Assembly: GCA_913055605.1 (NCBI GenBank)
Contig: CAJXKJ010000020.1
Span: 1 to 50,678 of the forward strand
Direction of reading: 5' to 3'
DNA: 50,678 bases
From: an uncultured Euryhalocaulis sp.
Lineage (GTDB): Bacteria > Pseudomonadota > Alphaproteobacteria > Caulobacterales > Maricaulaceae
Numbering within the stretch: position 1 is the stretch's first letter; every line of letters starts with the position of its first letter. The translations under genes were made by a program, and so were the position numbers. Positions 1-7,857 of this stretch are shown here, one piece after another. The notes beneath the pieces were generated by a model. It did not search any database. It saw nothing but the letters and a program-made list of their open reading frames with translations, and was not told the DNA's origin.

Positions 1-308
1 AGGGCGTGCATTTCGCCCAGTCGGCCGGTCTGGATGCGGACAAGGTGCTGGAGGCGATTTCCAAGGGCGCGGCGCAAAGCTGGCAGATGGACAATCGCTG
101 GGCGACCATGGCCGAGGGCAAATACGATTTCGGCTTCGCGCTGGACTGGATGCGCAAGGATCTGCGCATCGCGCTGGAGACCGCGCGGGAAAGCGGCGCG
201 CGCCTGCCGGTCACCGCGCTGGTGGACCAGTTCTATGCCGACCTGCAGGCGGACGGGCATGGCCGCTGGGACACCTCCGCACTGGCCGCGCGGCTCGCCG
301 ACAAATAG
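1..308 (+). CDS. 3-hydroxyisobutyrate dehydrogenase-like NAD(P)-dependent oxidoreductase, C-terminal part
   Basis: This is the 3' end of a beta-hydroxyacid dehydrogenase (3-hydroxyisobutyrate dehydrogenase / tartronate semialdehyde reductase group). The reading frame is open to the window edge, so the start and the Rossmann NAD(P)-binding domain lie outside. About 101 residues remain, corresponding to the all-helical C-terminal domain. Family-typical features are a segment resembling 'AGLDADKVLEAISKGAAQSW', followed by 'GFALDWMRKDLRIALE', whose lysine-aspartate pair lies in the helix that lines the active site in this family. The exact substrate cannot be assigned from this fragment. The gene ends 109 bp before the next same-strand gene and no terminator hairpin is evident. 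Confidence 0.8.
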   Translation, partial: GVHFAQSAGLDADKVLEAISKGAAQSWQMDNRWATMAEGKYDFGFALDWMRKDLRIALETARESGARLPVTALVDQFYADLQADGHGRWDTSALAARLADK

Positions 309-417
309 CTGAGCGGGACATCGCTGGCTGGAAAGTGAGATGCGCCCGCTGGCGCAGCCCGCCGGGTAATGCTGGAATGCGTCAACGTTCATTACAACGA
401 GCCCGGGGAGGCCGCCC

Positions 418-987
418 ATGAAGTCCATCGCATTTATCGCTCTCGCCACAGCCGCGCTGACGCCGCTTGCCGCAGCCGCGCAGGATGAAGACGCCGCCCA
501 GGGCGGCGCCAGCCAGCAGGCCGCCGCGGCGGGGCCGAACTGTGACTTCACGCCGACTGCGCCGCCGACCGTCGGCGACACCACGCCCGAAGGCCAGATG
601 GCGATGCTGGAAAGCGACGACCCGCAGCTGGCCGCGAACAAGAAGCTGGTCTGGGACATGTGGCGCACGCTGCTGAACGCGAACCAGATCGACCGCGCCG
701 GCGAGTTCATCCACGAGGACTATATCCAGCATAACCCGATGGCGAACACCGGCCTGGCGGGCATGCAGAACTTCTTCCGCGCGCTCGGCCGCGAGCCGCA
801 GGAAGTGCCGGCCGCGATCCCGGAAGGCGTCGTGGACATCGTCGCCGAGGGCGACAAGGTCGTGATCGTGTTCCCGCGCGCCTATACCGATGCCTGCGGC
901 CGGGACTATTCGACCACCTGGATCGACATGTTCCGGATCGAGGACGGCCTGATCGTCGAACACTGGGACCCGGCCACGCGCCCCTAG
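418..987 (+). CDS. Exported SnoaL-like (NTF2-fold) protein
   Basis: A 189-residue protein with a clear signal peptide (a lysine followed by a hydrophobic stretch ending near residues 20-21, Ala-Ala-Gln). After an Ala/Gln-rich linker, residues about 65-189 resemble the SnoaL-like polyketide cyclase / NTF2 cone fold: a helix 'NKKLVWDMWRTLLN', then 'YIQHNPMANTGLAGMQNFF' and the ending 'FRIEDGLIVEHWDP', a hallmark of this family. Members bind or turn over small hydrophobic molecules, but many have no known substrate. The start is fixed by a GGGGAGG ribosome-binding site seven bases before the ATG. It stands alone between two unrelated genes. Function is unknown beyond an exported small-molecule-binding fold. 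Confidence 0.75.
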   Translation: MKSIAFIALATAALTPLAAAAQDEDAAQGGASQQAAAAGPNCDFTPTAPPTVGDTTPEGQMAMLESDDPQLAANKKLVWDMWRTLLNANQIDRAGEFIHEDYIQHNPMANTGLAGMQNFFRALGREPQEVPAAIPEGVVDIVAEGDKVVIVFPRAYTDACGRDYSTTWIDMFRIEDGLIVEHWDPATRP

Positions 988-1002
988 GGTCCTTCGCATC
1001 AG

Positions 1003-1029
1003 GCGCGGGCCGGCCCGGCCGGCCCGCGC
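1003..1029 (+). terminator. GC-rich hairpin after the SnoaL-like gene
   Basis: A perfect 11-bp inverted repeat (GCGCGGGCCGG / CCGGCCCGCGC) with a five-base loop starts 16 bp after the stop codon. No T-run follows, so it is either a weak or factor-assisted terminator or an mRNA-stabilising 3' hairpin. Confidence 0.4.
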
Positions 1030-1031
1030 GC

Positions 1032-1043
1032 ATTGCATGCAAT
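1032..1043. promoter_or_regulatory. 12-bp perfect palindrome ATTGCATGCAAT
   Basis: A self-complementary 12-mer lies 37 bp upstream of the EcfG-type promoter of the first PRC-barrel gene. It has the form of a dimeric regulator's operator. No regulator is assigned. Confidence 0.25.
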
Positions 1044-1079
1044 CGCTGCAATCGACCTGAATCTTCCGGCGCGAATCCC

Positions 1080-1105
1080 GGAACGGTCCGCGCCGCCCCT
1101 CCGTT
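1080..1105 (+). promoter_or_regulatory. Sigma-EcfG-type general stress promoter
   Basis: GGAAC at 1080-1084 and CGTT at 1102-1105 are separated by exactly 17 bp, matching the alphaproteobacterial general-stress promoter consensus (GGAAC-N16/17-CGTT). The ATG of the PRC-barrel gene is 37 bp beyond CGTT. PRC-barrel proteins are common members of EcfG regulons, which supports the call. A 6-bp hairpin (1109-1127) lies in the leader just before the GGAGG ribosome-binding site. Confidence 0.7.
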
Positions 1106-1142
1106 GGTCTTGGTATCGCTAACCAAGAACGGAGGAACAATC

Positions 1143-2102
1143 ATGACCCGTCTTAGCAAGCTTGCGCTCTTTGCCAGCGCCGCGACGCTTACCGCTGGCG
1201 CGGCTGCGGCTGGAGACGCCACGCGCGCCGAAGCGCACGCGAAGACCGGCATGGACGCCATGCACGCCGAACGGGCGCTGGACCGCGACGTCCAGACCAG
1301 CCTCGGCGTTACCGTGGGTCAGATCGACAACGCCGACCTGATCACGGCCGATGGCGACTATCTGGGCGATGTCGAGGCGGTGCTGACCAACAGCGCCGGG
1401 GACCCGGAAGCGGTTCTGATCCAGTTGGACCGCGGCCTGATCGAGGCGGACGACGAAAGCCGCTATGTGAAGGTCGGCTTCGATACGCTGGAAACCCGCG
1501 CCGATGACGACTTCATCAATCTGTGGGACGACCGCGTCGACCTGGTGACCAGCCAGACGCCGGATGCGATCGCCGCGATGGAGCGCTGGAACGCCAAGGC
1601 GTATTCGCGCGCCGAGATCGACGCGGACGCCGCCGCGGAATCCCGCATGACCGGCGAGGAGCGCCGCGACATGTCGGAGAACCGCGCCGATACGGACAGC
1701 ATGTGGCGCTCCAATGACGATCTGGCCAACGAACTGCGCGAGCGGAACGTGGCCGACCGCGACATGGAGACGACGCTCGGCGTAACGGTCGCGCAGATCA
1801 ATGACGCGGACCTGGTCAACGAGCAGGGCGAAGAGCTTGGCGAGGTTGAAGCCGTGCTTCGCGGCGAGACCGGCGAAGCGGACTCGGTTCTGGTCGAACT
1901 GGAAACCGGTCTGTTCGAGGAAGACCGCCTGGTCGAAATCCAGCTCTCCGAGCTGAGCACGCGGGCGGACGACCAGTGGATCAATCTCTGGGACGAGAAG
2001 ATCGATCTGGTGACCACCCAGACGCCGGAATCGCTGGGCGAGATGCGCGACTGGCGCTTCTCCGAGAATGCGACGGCCGAGGTGCGCACCGCGTCTAACT
2101 GA
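1143..2102 (+). CDS. Exported protein with two PRC-barrel domains
   Basis: A 319-residue protein with a signal peptide (about residues 1-23, cleaved near Ala-Ala-Ala-Gly). Two homologous halves follow, about residues 45-155 and 205-315. Each carries a 'LGVTV.QI..ADL' start, a 'G..LG.VEAVL' strand, an acidic strand with 'VL..L..GL' and a closing 'INLWD.(K/R).DLVT.QTP' segment, the repeat pattern of PRC-barrel proteins. The linker is rich in charged residues. PRC-barrels are small beta-barrels, often stress induced, with no general enzymatic role. The ATG at 1143 is preferred over an upstream in-frame GTG because it follows GGAGGAACAATC and begins the signal peptide. It is probably part of the general stress response through the promoter at 1080. 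Confidence 0.8.
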   Translation: MTRLSKLALFASAATLTAGAAAAGDATRAEAHAKTGMDAMHAERALDRDVQTSLGVTVGQIDNADLITADGDYLGDVEAVLTNSAGDPEAVLIQLDRGLIEADDESRYVKVGFDTLETRADDDFINLWDDRVDLVTSQTPDAIAAMERWNAKAYSRAEIDADAAAESRMTGEERRDMSENRADTDSMWRSNDDLANELRERNVADRDMETTLGVTVAQINDADLVNEQGEELGEVEAVLRGETGEADSVLVELETGLFEEDRLVEIQLSELSTRADDQWINLWDEKIDLVTTQTPESLGEMRDWRFSENATAEVRTASN

Positions 2103-2122
2103 CGCCCGCGCATGACCACAGG

Positions 2123-2153
2123 AAAAGGCCCCGGGAAACCGGGGCCTTTTTCG
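2123..2153 (+). terminator. Rho-independent terminator
   Basis: A perfect 12-bp stem (AAAAGGCCCCGG / CCGGGGCCTTTT) with a GAAA tetraloop begins 20 bp after the stop of the first PRC-barrel gene. The T-run in the 3' arm continues for one more base. It separates the two PRC-barrel transcription units. Confidence 0.9.
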
Positions 2154-2186
2154 TGCGCGCGTTCGTGTGCGGGGTGCAGCAGGGCG

Positions 2187-2212
2187 GGAACGGAGCGCCC
2201 GCGAGCGCCGTT
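2187..2212 (+). promoter_or_regulatory. Sigma-EcfG-type general stress promoter
   Basis: GGAAC at 2187-2191 and CGTT at 2209-2212 with a 17-bp spacer, the same geometry as the promoter at 1080. The start codon of the downstream gene lies 35 bp after CGTT. Two neighbouring PRC-barrel genes with the same promoter layout make chance agreement unlikely. Confidence 0.7.
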
Positions 2213-2247
2213 TCACCGGGGCTAACCGACAATATGGAGACACTCCA

Positions 2248-2970
2248 ATGACCCGCCCAATGACTCGTACTGGCAAAACCGCGCTGCTGGCCAGCGCCGT
2301 GCTTCTGGGCGCCGGCGCCGCATCGGCGCAGATCGTCGACGATTATGGCGTCGTCCAGCCCGAAACCGGCGTGACCGGCGTCGGCATCAACGACGCCGCG
2401 CCGTCTGAAACTGTTCAGGAAGGCGGCTATGTCCCGCCGGCTGAAGCCGAGGCCCGCCGCCGCGCCGGCACGCTGCCCGGCGAGCCGATGGATCTGAGCC
2501 CGGGCGCCGAGGCGCACACTCAGACGGACATCCAGGCCGAAACGACGTTCGAGGCTGAGACGGCCGGGACGGAGTTCGAGACGGAAACGGGCCTGTCCGC
2601 CGAGGCGGAGATGGAGACCGAAGCGGACGCGCCGGAATATTCCAGCGCGATGCTGCTGAACGACATCCAGCTGAACGATGCCGACCTGGTGAATACGGCC
2701 GGGGTGGAGATCGGCGAGGTCGACTCCGTTGTCCACGATCCGTCGGGCAAGGCCGTCTCCGTGATGGTCGAACTGGAGGACGAGATGTTCGGCGAGGACA
2801 TCCTGGTCGAGATGGACCTGGCGGAGCTGGATATCCGCGAGGACGCCAATTATCGCGGCCCGGAGCCGGTCCGCTATGAGCTGGTGACCGACCTGCCGAC
2901 CGCCTGGTTCCGCGAGGCGCATAACTGGCGCGCCGAACCGAATCCGGAAACCGAGCGCGCCAGCCGCTAG
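2248..2970 (+). CDS. Exported PRC-barrel domain protein
   Basis: A 240-residue protein with an N-terminal signal peptide ending near Ala-Ser-Ala-Gln (residue about 27). A low-complexity Glu/Thr/Ala region follows (about residues 90-130, 'AETTFEAETAGTEFETET' type). A single PRC-barrel-like domain (about residues 135-240) contains 'LNDIQLNDADLVNTAGVEIG' and an 'EVDSVVHD' strand. It is a relative of the preceding gene with one barrel rather than two. The ATG at 2248 follows TGGAGA and is the only start that gives a signal peptide. Promoter geometry suggests sigma-EcfG control. Its biochemical role is not known. Confidence 0.72.
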   Translation: MTRPMTRTGKTALLASAVLLGAGAASAQIVDDYGVVQPETGVTGVGINDAAPSETVQEGGYVPPAEAEARRRAGTLPGEPMDLSPGAEAHTQTDIQAETTFEAETAGTEFETETGLSAEAEMETEADAPEYSSAMLLNDIQLNDADLVNTAGVEIGEVDSVVHDPSGKAVSVMVELEDEMFGEDILVEMDLAELDIREDANYRGPEPVRYELVTDLPTAWFREAHNWRAEPNPETERASR

Positions 2971-2993
2971 GTCCGGCAAGCATATCGAACGGG

Positions 2994-3020
2994 AAAGGCT
3001 CCGCCGCGGCGGAGCCTTTT
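2994..3020. terminator. Rho-independent terminator, possibly bidirectional
   Basis: AAAGGCTCCGCC pairs with GGCGGAGCCTTT, followed by a T on the plus strand. On the minus strand the same element also ends in a T-run (the complement of AAAG). It lies between the plus-strand PRC-barrel gene and the end of the convergent trmFO gene. Confidence 0.8.
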
Positions 3021-3031
3021 CTATTCGGCGT

Positions 3032-4450
3032 CTATTCGGCGGGCTCCAGAACCCGCTGGCCGTCCAGCCATGCGGCGAGGTCGGCGAGGGCGCGCGCGCT
3101 GATCGCGCGCTTGCGGGCGCGGGTCTTTTCCTTGCCGCGCAGGCGCTTGCCCTCCGGATTCGGCAACGGCCCTTCGTGCGGCGGGAACAGGCCGAAATTC
3201 ACGTTCATCGGCTGGAACGGCGCGTCGGGCGCGCTCAGATGCCCGCCGGTGATATGGGCGCGCAGGGCGCCTAGCGCCGTGGTCCGCGGCGGATAGATTG
3301 GCTCCTCGCCCGTGCGCTCGGCGGCCGCGAAACGGCCGGCCAGCAGGCCGATGGCGGCCGACTCCACATAGCCCTCCACGCCCGTGACCTGTCCGGCGAA
3401 GCGCAGGCGCGGGTCGGCCTTCAGACGCAGCGCGCCGTCCAGCAGGCGCGGCGAATCCAGGAAAGTGTTGCGGTGGACGCCGCCCAGCCGCGCGAACTCC
3501 GCGTTTTCCAGACCGGGGATCATGCGGAAGATGTCCGTCTGGGCGCCGTATTTCAGCTTGGTCTGGAAGCCGACCATGTTCCACAGCGTGCCCAGCGAGT
3601 TGTCCTGACGCAGCTGGACGATGGCGTAGGCTTTGATGTCCGGCTTGTGCGAATTGGTCAGGCCGACCGGCTTCATCGGACCGTGGCGCAGGGTTTCGCG
3701 CCCGCGCTCGGCCATCACCTCGATGGGCAGGCAGCCCTCGAAATAGGGCGTGTCCTTTTCCCACTCGCGGAACTCGGCCTTCGGTGCGGCCAGCAGGGCG
3801 TCGATGAACGCCTCGTACTGATCCTTGTCCATCGGGCAATTGATGTAGGCCGCGCGCTCTTCCTCGGTGTCGCCCTTGTCGTAGCGCGACTGCATCCAGG
3901 CGACGGCCATGTCGACCGTGTCGCGGTGCACGATGGGCGCGATGGCGTCGAAAAAGGCCAGGCTGTCGGCGCCGGTCAGCGCGCGCACCGCCTCGGCCAG
4001 CGCGGGCGAGGTCAGGGGGCCGGTGGCCAGGATCACATTGTCCCAGTCCTCGGGCGGCAGGCCGGCGACTTCCTGCCGCTGGATGGTGACCAGCGGATGC
4101 GCCTCCAGCGCCGCGGTCACCGCGCCGGAAAACTCGTCCCGGTCCACCGCCAGGGCGCCGCCCGCGGGCGTCTGGTGCGCGTCGGCGCACCGCATGATCA
4201 GCGAGCCGCAGCGGCGCATCTCCTCATGCAGCAGGCCGACCGCGTTGCCTTCCGCATCGTCGGAGCGGAAGGAGTTGGAGCAGACCAGCTCCGCCAGCGC
4301 GTCGGTCTGGTGGGCGGGCGTGCCGCGTTCGGGCCGCATTTCGTGCAGCACCACGGGCGCGCCGGCCTCCGCGATCTGCCAGGCGGCTTCCGATCCGGCC
4401 AGGCCGCCGCCCACGACGTGGACGGGGCGGATGGGGGGCGTTTGGGCCAT
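3032..4450 (-). CDS. trmFO: Methylenetetrahydrofolate-tRNA-(uracil-5-)-methyltransferase TrmFO
   Basis: TrmFO uses 5,10-methylenetetrahydrofolate and FADH2 to make ribothymidine at position 54 of tRNA in the cytoplasm. The 472-residue length is normal. The FAD-binding GGGLAG motif is at residues 14-19. The conserved CSNSFRS segment (Cys57) and a second conserved cysteine in FEGCLPIEV (Cys240) match the two functionally important cysteines of the family. I start at the ATG at 4450 because the FAD motif then sits at the usual distance from the N-terminus. An upstream in-frame start would add twelve unrelated residues. The stop codon lies inside an 11-bp tandem duplication (3021-3041). It is monocistronic and divergent from the gene at 4595. 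Confidence 0.95.
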   Translation of the reverse strand: MAQTPPIRPVHVVGGGLAGSEAAWQIAEAGAPVVLHEMRPERGTPAHQTDALAELVCSNSFRSDDAEGNAVGLLHEEMRRCGSLIMRCADAHQTPAGGALAVDRDEFSGAVTAALEAHPLVTIQRQEVAGLPPEDWDNVILATGPLTSPALAEAVRALTGADSLAFFDAIAPIVHRDTVDMAVAWMQSRYDKGDTEEERAAYINCPMDKDQYEAFIDALLAAPKAEFREWEKDTPYFEGCLPIEVMAERGRETLRHGPMKPVGLTNSHKPDIKAYAIVQLRQDNSLGTLWNMVGFQTKLKYGAQTDIFRMIPGLENAEFARLGGVHRNTFLDSPRLLDGALRLKADPRLRFAGQVTGVEGYVESAAIGLLAGRFAAAERTGEEPIYPPRTTALGALRAHITGGHLSAPDAPFQPMNVNFGLFPPHEGPLPNPEGKRLRGKEKTRARKRAISARALADLAAWLDGQRVLEPAE

Positions 4451-4594
4451 GGCAGGGCATATCCTGTCCACGCCGCCCCCCGTCAAGCCATGCGGAATTG
4501 ACGACAGCAGCGGCTTGCCGGGACGGGGGGAGGATCAATAGGATCGCCGCCAGTCCGCGGCGCGCAAAGACGCTGCGACGGGTGGGAGGAAGCT

Positions 4595-5695
4595 ATGAAG
4601 ACACTGGCTGTGGCCGCGATGGCCCTGAGCCTTGCCGCTACCGGCGCCGCGCACGCGCAGGGCGCCGATCCGCTTGAACATTACGACGCCTATTTCGCCG
4701 CCATCGACGCGGGCGATTACGACCTCGCCTCCGAACAGGGCGAGGCCGCCTGGCGCGCCGCCGAGAGCGCATGGGGCGAAGACGGGGACACCGGCCTGCT
4801 GGCCTTCACGGTCGCGCAGTTCCGGGTGAACACCGGCGATCTGGACGGGGCGGCGGAGCCCGCGCGCCGGGCGCTGGAGCTGGCGAACCTGTCCGGCGAA
4901 TACAGCGAGAACGAGGCCCGGCTGCTGGTCGGGATCACGATGGTGTCCAGCGACCCCGCAGGCGCGCGGCAGCAGCTGGAGGCCGCCATTGCGGGACTGG
5001 AGTCGAGCGGCGTCCCCCCGCGCGACGACATCATCCGGGGCGAACTGGACCTGGCGATGCTGCAGGGCGCTTCTGACCCGGGCAGCGCGGTCGAGCTGGC
5101 CGAAAAGGCCGTGGAGCAGAGCCGCGGGATCGACTCCGCCAATCTGCGCAGCCACCTCGCCCAGCTGGGCAAGGTGCAATATGTCGCCGGCGAATTCGGC
5201 AAGGCCTCGATGACGCTCGCCGAAAGCCTGAACATGTGGGACCAGCAGGAGATTGGCGTGCTGCCGGCCTCGCTGGCCGACACCTGGGCGTGGCAGGCGA
5301 TGGCCGCGCGCGCCTCCCAGCTTTCCGGTTCAGACGAGGCCCCGGAGGGGGCGAGCGGCGGACCGGGCCGCGGGTTTGGCGGCGGTTTCGGCGGCGGCGC
5401 CCCGCGCTGGTCCTTCATGGCCGACCGCAGCATGTGCGCCATCGACTATGAGGACTTCGAGCCGGTGCCGTTCCCGGAGCCGGAAGGCGACACGGTGACC
5501 GTCGGGGCGAATGTCGTGATGTTCGACCTGGGCGAGGACGGGAAGCCGACCAATATCCGCACGCTCGCCTCTGCGCCCGGCGTTCCGCACTATGAGGACT
5601 TCATCGCCGAGCAGATCGGCCGCCGCGAGCTTCGCCGCTTTGTCCGCGAACCTTGCCGGCCGGGTCAGGTGGAGGTCTTCGCCTACGACTTCTAG
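4595..5695 (+). CDS. Exported protein with helical (TPR-like) N-terminal half and TonB-C-like end
   Basis: A 366-residue protein with a signal peptide (about residues 1-22, Ala-His-Ala-Gln). Residues about 25-230 are helical and alanine-rich with TPR-like spacing ('YDAYFAAIDAGDYDLASEQG', 'NTGDLDGAAEPARRALELA'). A Gly-rich linker follows (residues about 255-270, GFGGGFGGGAPR). The last 90 residues include 'VGANVVMFDLGEDGKPTNIR' and a single pair of cysteines, resembling the C-terminal domain of TonB-type proteins. There is no membrane anchor other than the signal peptide, so it is probably a periplasmic scaffold. The start has GGGAGGAAGCT before the ATG. The function is not recognised. Confidence 0.6.
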   Translation: MKTLAVAAMALSLAATGAAHAQGADPLEHYDAYFAAIDAGDYDLASEQGEAAWRAAESAWGEDGDTGLLAFTVAQFRVNTGDLDGAAEPARRALELANLSGEYSENEARLLVGITMVSSDPAGARQQLEAAIAGLESSGVPPRDDIIRGELDLAMLQGASDPGSAVELAEKAVEQSRGIDSANLRSHLAQLGKVQYVAGEFGKASMTLAESLNMWDQQEIGVLPASLADTWAWQAMAARASQLSGSDEAPEGASGGPGRGFGGGFGGGAPRWSFMADRSMCAIDYEDFEPVPFPEPEGDTVTVGANVVMFDLGEDGKPTNIRTLASAPGVPHYEDFIAEQIGRRELRRFVREPCRPGQVEVFAYDF

Positions 5696-5710
5696 GCGGA
5701 CTTGAACCGG

Positions 5711-5748
5711 AAAACGGCCGGTCCGGCGCCCGCCGGGCCGGCCTTTTC
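5711..5748. terminator. Terminator between convergent genes
   Basis: A long GC stem (GGCCGGTCCGGCG / CGCCGGGCCGGCC, one G-T pair) is flanked by AAAA on the left and TTTT on the right, so it can terminate transcription from both sides. The stop codon of the minus-strand antiporter gene (5748-5750) touches its edge. Confidence 0.8.
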
Positions 5749-7010
5749 TATGCGCGGGAGAAGAAGCGGGCCACGCGCTCCAGCGTCAGGCCTTGCACGA
5801 TGATCGAGAACAGCACCACGCTATAGCAGGCGACCAGCAATTCCTGCTTCCAGGGCGAGGGCGGCAGGGACAGGACCAGCGCTACCGAAATGGCCCCGTG
5901 CAGCCCGCCCCAGATCATCACCGGCGCGGCGCCGCGCGGCCGCCCGCGCGCCAGCCCGAACCCGTAGAACGGGATGGACAGGGAGATGGCCCGCGCCGCC
6001 AGAGACACCGGGATCGCCAGCACGGCGGCCATCAGCCAGGACATGTCCAGAGTCAGGGCCAGAACCTCGAACCCGATCAGGACGAAGAGGAGGGAGTTCA
6101 GGACCTCGTCCACCAGCGTCCAGAACGGGAAAAGATGGTCCAGCGTGCGCTGGCTCATCGCAAAGCGCGCCCCGTGATTGCCGACCAGCAGGCCCGCGAT
6201 CACGACCGCCAGCGGCGCGGAGACATGGAAGGTGTGCGCCACGGTGGTCAGGCCGGACACCAGCGCCAGCGTGACCAGGATCTCCGTCTCGTAGTGATCG
6301 ACGGATTTCAGCATGGCGAAGGCAAGGACGCCGCCCAGCACGCCCAGCAGCAGGCCGCCACCGGCCTCCTGCCCGAACAGGAGCAGGGAGTCGGTCAGGC
6401 CCAGCGCATGCGCCTCCGCCCCGCCGCCGACCGCGATTTCGACCAGCACAGCGAACAGGACGATGGCGACGCCGTCATTGAACAGGCTCTCCCCGGTGAT
6501 CTCCGTCACCAGGCCTTCCGGCAGGCCGAGCTGGCGCAGGATGGCCAGAACCGCCACCGGATCGGTGGGGGAGATGAGGGCGCCGAACACTAGGCACCAC
6601 ATGAAGGGGACCGGCGCGCCGGCCAGGGCGAACACGCCGTACATCGCGCCGCCGATCACGACGGTGGAGATCGCAACGCCTACGGTGGCGAGCGCCAGCA
6701 CCGACCATTTGCGTGACAGCAAGTCATCCAGATTGACGGTGAGCGCGCCCGCGAACAGCAGGAAGGCCAGCATCCCGTCCAGGATCAGGCCGGAGACGTC
6801 GATGTCGCCGATCAGCGCTCGGCCGGTGTCCTGCAGGCCCAGCCCGGGGACCGCGGCGTCCAGAAGCAGAATCAGCAGCGAGGCGGCGATGGACGCCACG
6901 ACGATTCCGATCGTGTGCGGGAGTTTCAGCGTGCGCGCGTTCAGCCAGCCCATCAGGGCGGCCGCCAGAAACATCAGCGCGGCGAAGTCCAGAAGTGTGG
7001 TGACGGTCAT
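5748..7010 (-). CDS. CPA1-family Na+/H+ antiporter
   Basis: A 420-residue polytopic membrane protein with about 12 hydrophobic segments. Hallmarks of the NhaP/CPA1 group are present: ALISPTDPVAV (ion-binding Asp), ESLFNDGVAI (Asn-Asp motif) and GGLHGAISVAL near the C-terminus. It exchanges cytoplasmic Na+ (or K+) for protons and serves pH and salt homeostasis. Two in-frame ATGs exist at 7016 and 7010. I choose 7010 because the AAGGG ribosome-binding site directly abuts the first ATG but stands six bases before the second. It is divergent from the response regulator at 7295 and has no operon partner. Confidence 0.9.
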   Translation of the reverse strand: MTVTTLLDFAALMFLAAALMGWLNARTLKLPHTIGIVVASIAASLLILLLDAAVPGLGLQDTGRALIGDIDVSGLILDGMLAFLLFAGALTVNLDDLLSRKWSVLALATVGVAISTVVIGGAMYGVFALAGAPVPFMWCLVFGALISPTDPVAVLAILRQLGLPEGLVTEITGESLFNDGVAIVLFAVLVEIAVGGGAEAHALGLTDSLLLFGQEAGGGLLLGVLGGVLAFAMLKSVDHYETEILVTLALVSGLTTVAHTFHVSAPLAVVIAGLLVGNHGARFAMSQRTLDHLFPFWTLVDEVLNSLLFVLIGFEVLALTLDMSWLMAAVLAIPVSLAARAISLSIPFYGFGLARGRPRGAAPVMIWGGLHGAISVALVLSLPPSPWKQELLVACYSVVLFSIIVQGLTLERVARFFSRA

Positions 7011-7223
7011 CTGCATCCCTTGCGGGAATTGGGATTCCGCCGGTCCGGCGGAAACGGGGATGCAGGCGGCGCAAGAGCGGTTGCAGCGCCAACTGCGATT
7101 TCCACTTTATCAACTGTATCAAGTGCGGTTCATGCGGCCCGTCCATTCCATACGACCGCCGCGAGCGCACGCGATCTCCGGCTGCGCGTTCCCGCTCCGC
7201 CCGGTTGTCTTAGCGACTTAGTA

Positions 7224-7239
7224 ATAGACCTGCGTCTAT
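7224..7239. promoter_or_regulatory. Inverted repeat ATAGAC-N4-GTCTAT
   Basis: A perfect 6-bp inverted repeat with a 4-bp spacer in the 284-bp divergent region between the antiporter (minus) and the receiver gene (plus). It lies 55 bp upstream of the latter. The dyad is operator-like. I see no convincing -35/-10 pair here, and nothing else recognisable in 7011-7294. Confidence 0.3.
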
Positions 7240-7294
7240 CCAACCATTCGCAGGAGAAGACTCTGATACGCAGCCGGTGCGGGCGGGAGCGTCA

Positions 7295-7690
7295 ATGAGC
7301 GTCCATAACGATAAGAGCAAAGACCGCCACCTGAAAGTGCTGGTTGTCGAAGACAACGTGATCAATCAGATCGTCATGGAAGGTCTGTTGAAAACGTTCG
7401 GTCACGACCCGGTGCTGGTGGACAACGGGCGGGAAGCCGTGGACCTCGCGCGCTCGACCGGATTCGACCTCATTCTGATGGATCTGCACATGCCGGAAAT
7501 GGACGGCTATGAGACCACGCGCGAAATCCGCGCGGCGGAAGCGGCCAGCCGCACGCCGATCATCGCGGTGACCGCCGACGCCCTGTCCGGCACCAAGGAA
7601 CGCTGCATGGAAGCCGGCATGGACGGCTATGTCACCAAGCCGGTCGACCCCGACCGGCTGGTCAGCGAGATCCTTCGCGTCACCGTCTGA
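7295..7690 (+). CDS. Single-domain response regulator (CheY-like receiver)
   Basis: A 131-residue protein consisting of one receiver domain. The acidic pair in VVEDN, the phosphoacceptor Asp in LILMDLHMPEMDGYE, the Thr in AVTADA and the Lys in VTKPVD are all present, so it should be phosphorylatable. There is no output domain. The LHMPEMDGYE signature resembles receivers of hybrid kinases and of single-domain phosphorelay regulators in alphaproteobacteria. No kinase gene is adjacent, so it is an orphan. The start ATG follows GGGAGC. Possible roles are phosphate shuttling or phosphate sink in a phosphorelay. Confidence 0.88.
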   Translation: MSVHNDKSKDRHLKVLVVEDNVINQIVMEGLLKTFGHDPVLVDNGREAVDLARSTGFDLILMDLHMPEMDGYETTREIRAAEAASRTPIIAVTADALSGTKERCMEAGMDGYVTKPVDPDRLVSEILRVTV

Positions 7691-7770
7691 TTCCCATCTG
7701 CGTCACAGCAGGATAGGCCTTCACTTTTCGGGCGCCCGGTGCTACCTCGCGCGTCCATTTCCAACGAATT

Positions 7771-7857
7771 GCGGTCGTGGCGGAACTGGTAGACGCGCAG
7801 CGTTGAGGGCGCTGTGGCCGAGAGGCCGTGGAGGTTCGATTCCTCTCGACCGCACCA
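7771..7857 (+). tRNA. tRNA-Leu(GAG)
   Basis: An 87-nt tRNA including the encoded CCA. The acceptor stem pairs GCGGTCG (7771-7777) with CGACCGC (7847-7853). The anticodon stem CAGCG/CGCTG encloses the loop TTGAGGG, giving anticodon GAG at 7805-7807 (reads CTC/CTT). A long variable arm (GGCC...GGCC) marks it as class II, and a GGTTCGATTCC T-arm is present. There is no integrase or flanking repeat that would suggest use as an attachment site. Confidence 0.95.

Noticed and set aside
3473-4501. 342-codon open frame antisense to trmFO
   Set aside because: trmFO is unambiguous in the other strand, and the antisense product is low-complexity.
7771-7857. tRNA-Leu as an integration site of a genomic island
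   Set aside because: No integrase, no repeated tRNA 3' end and no compositional break downstream. The genes beside it look like core genes.
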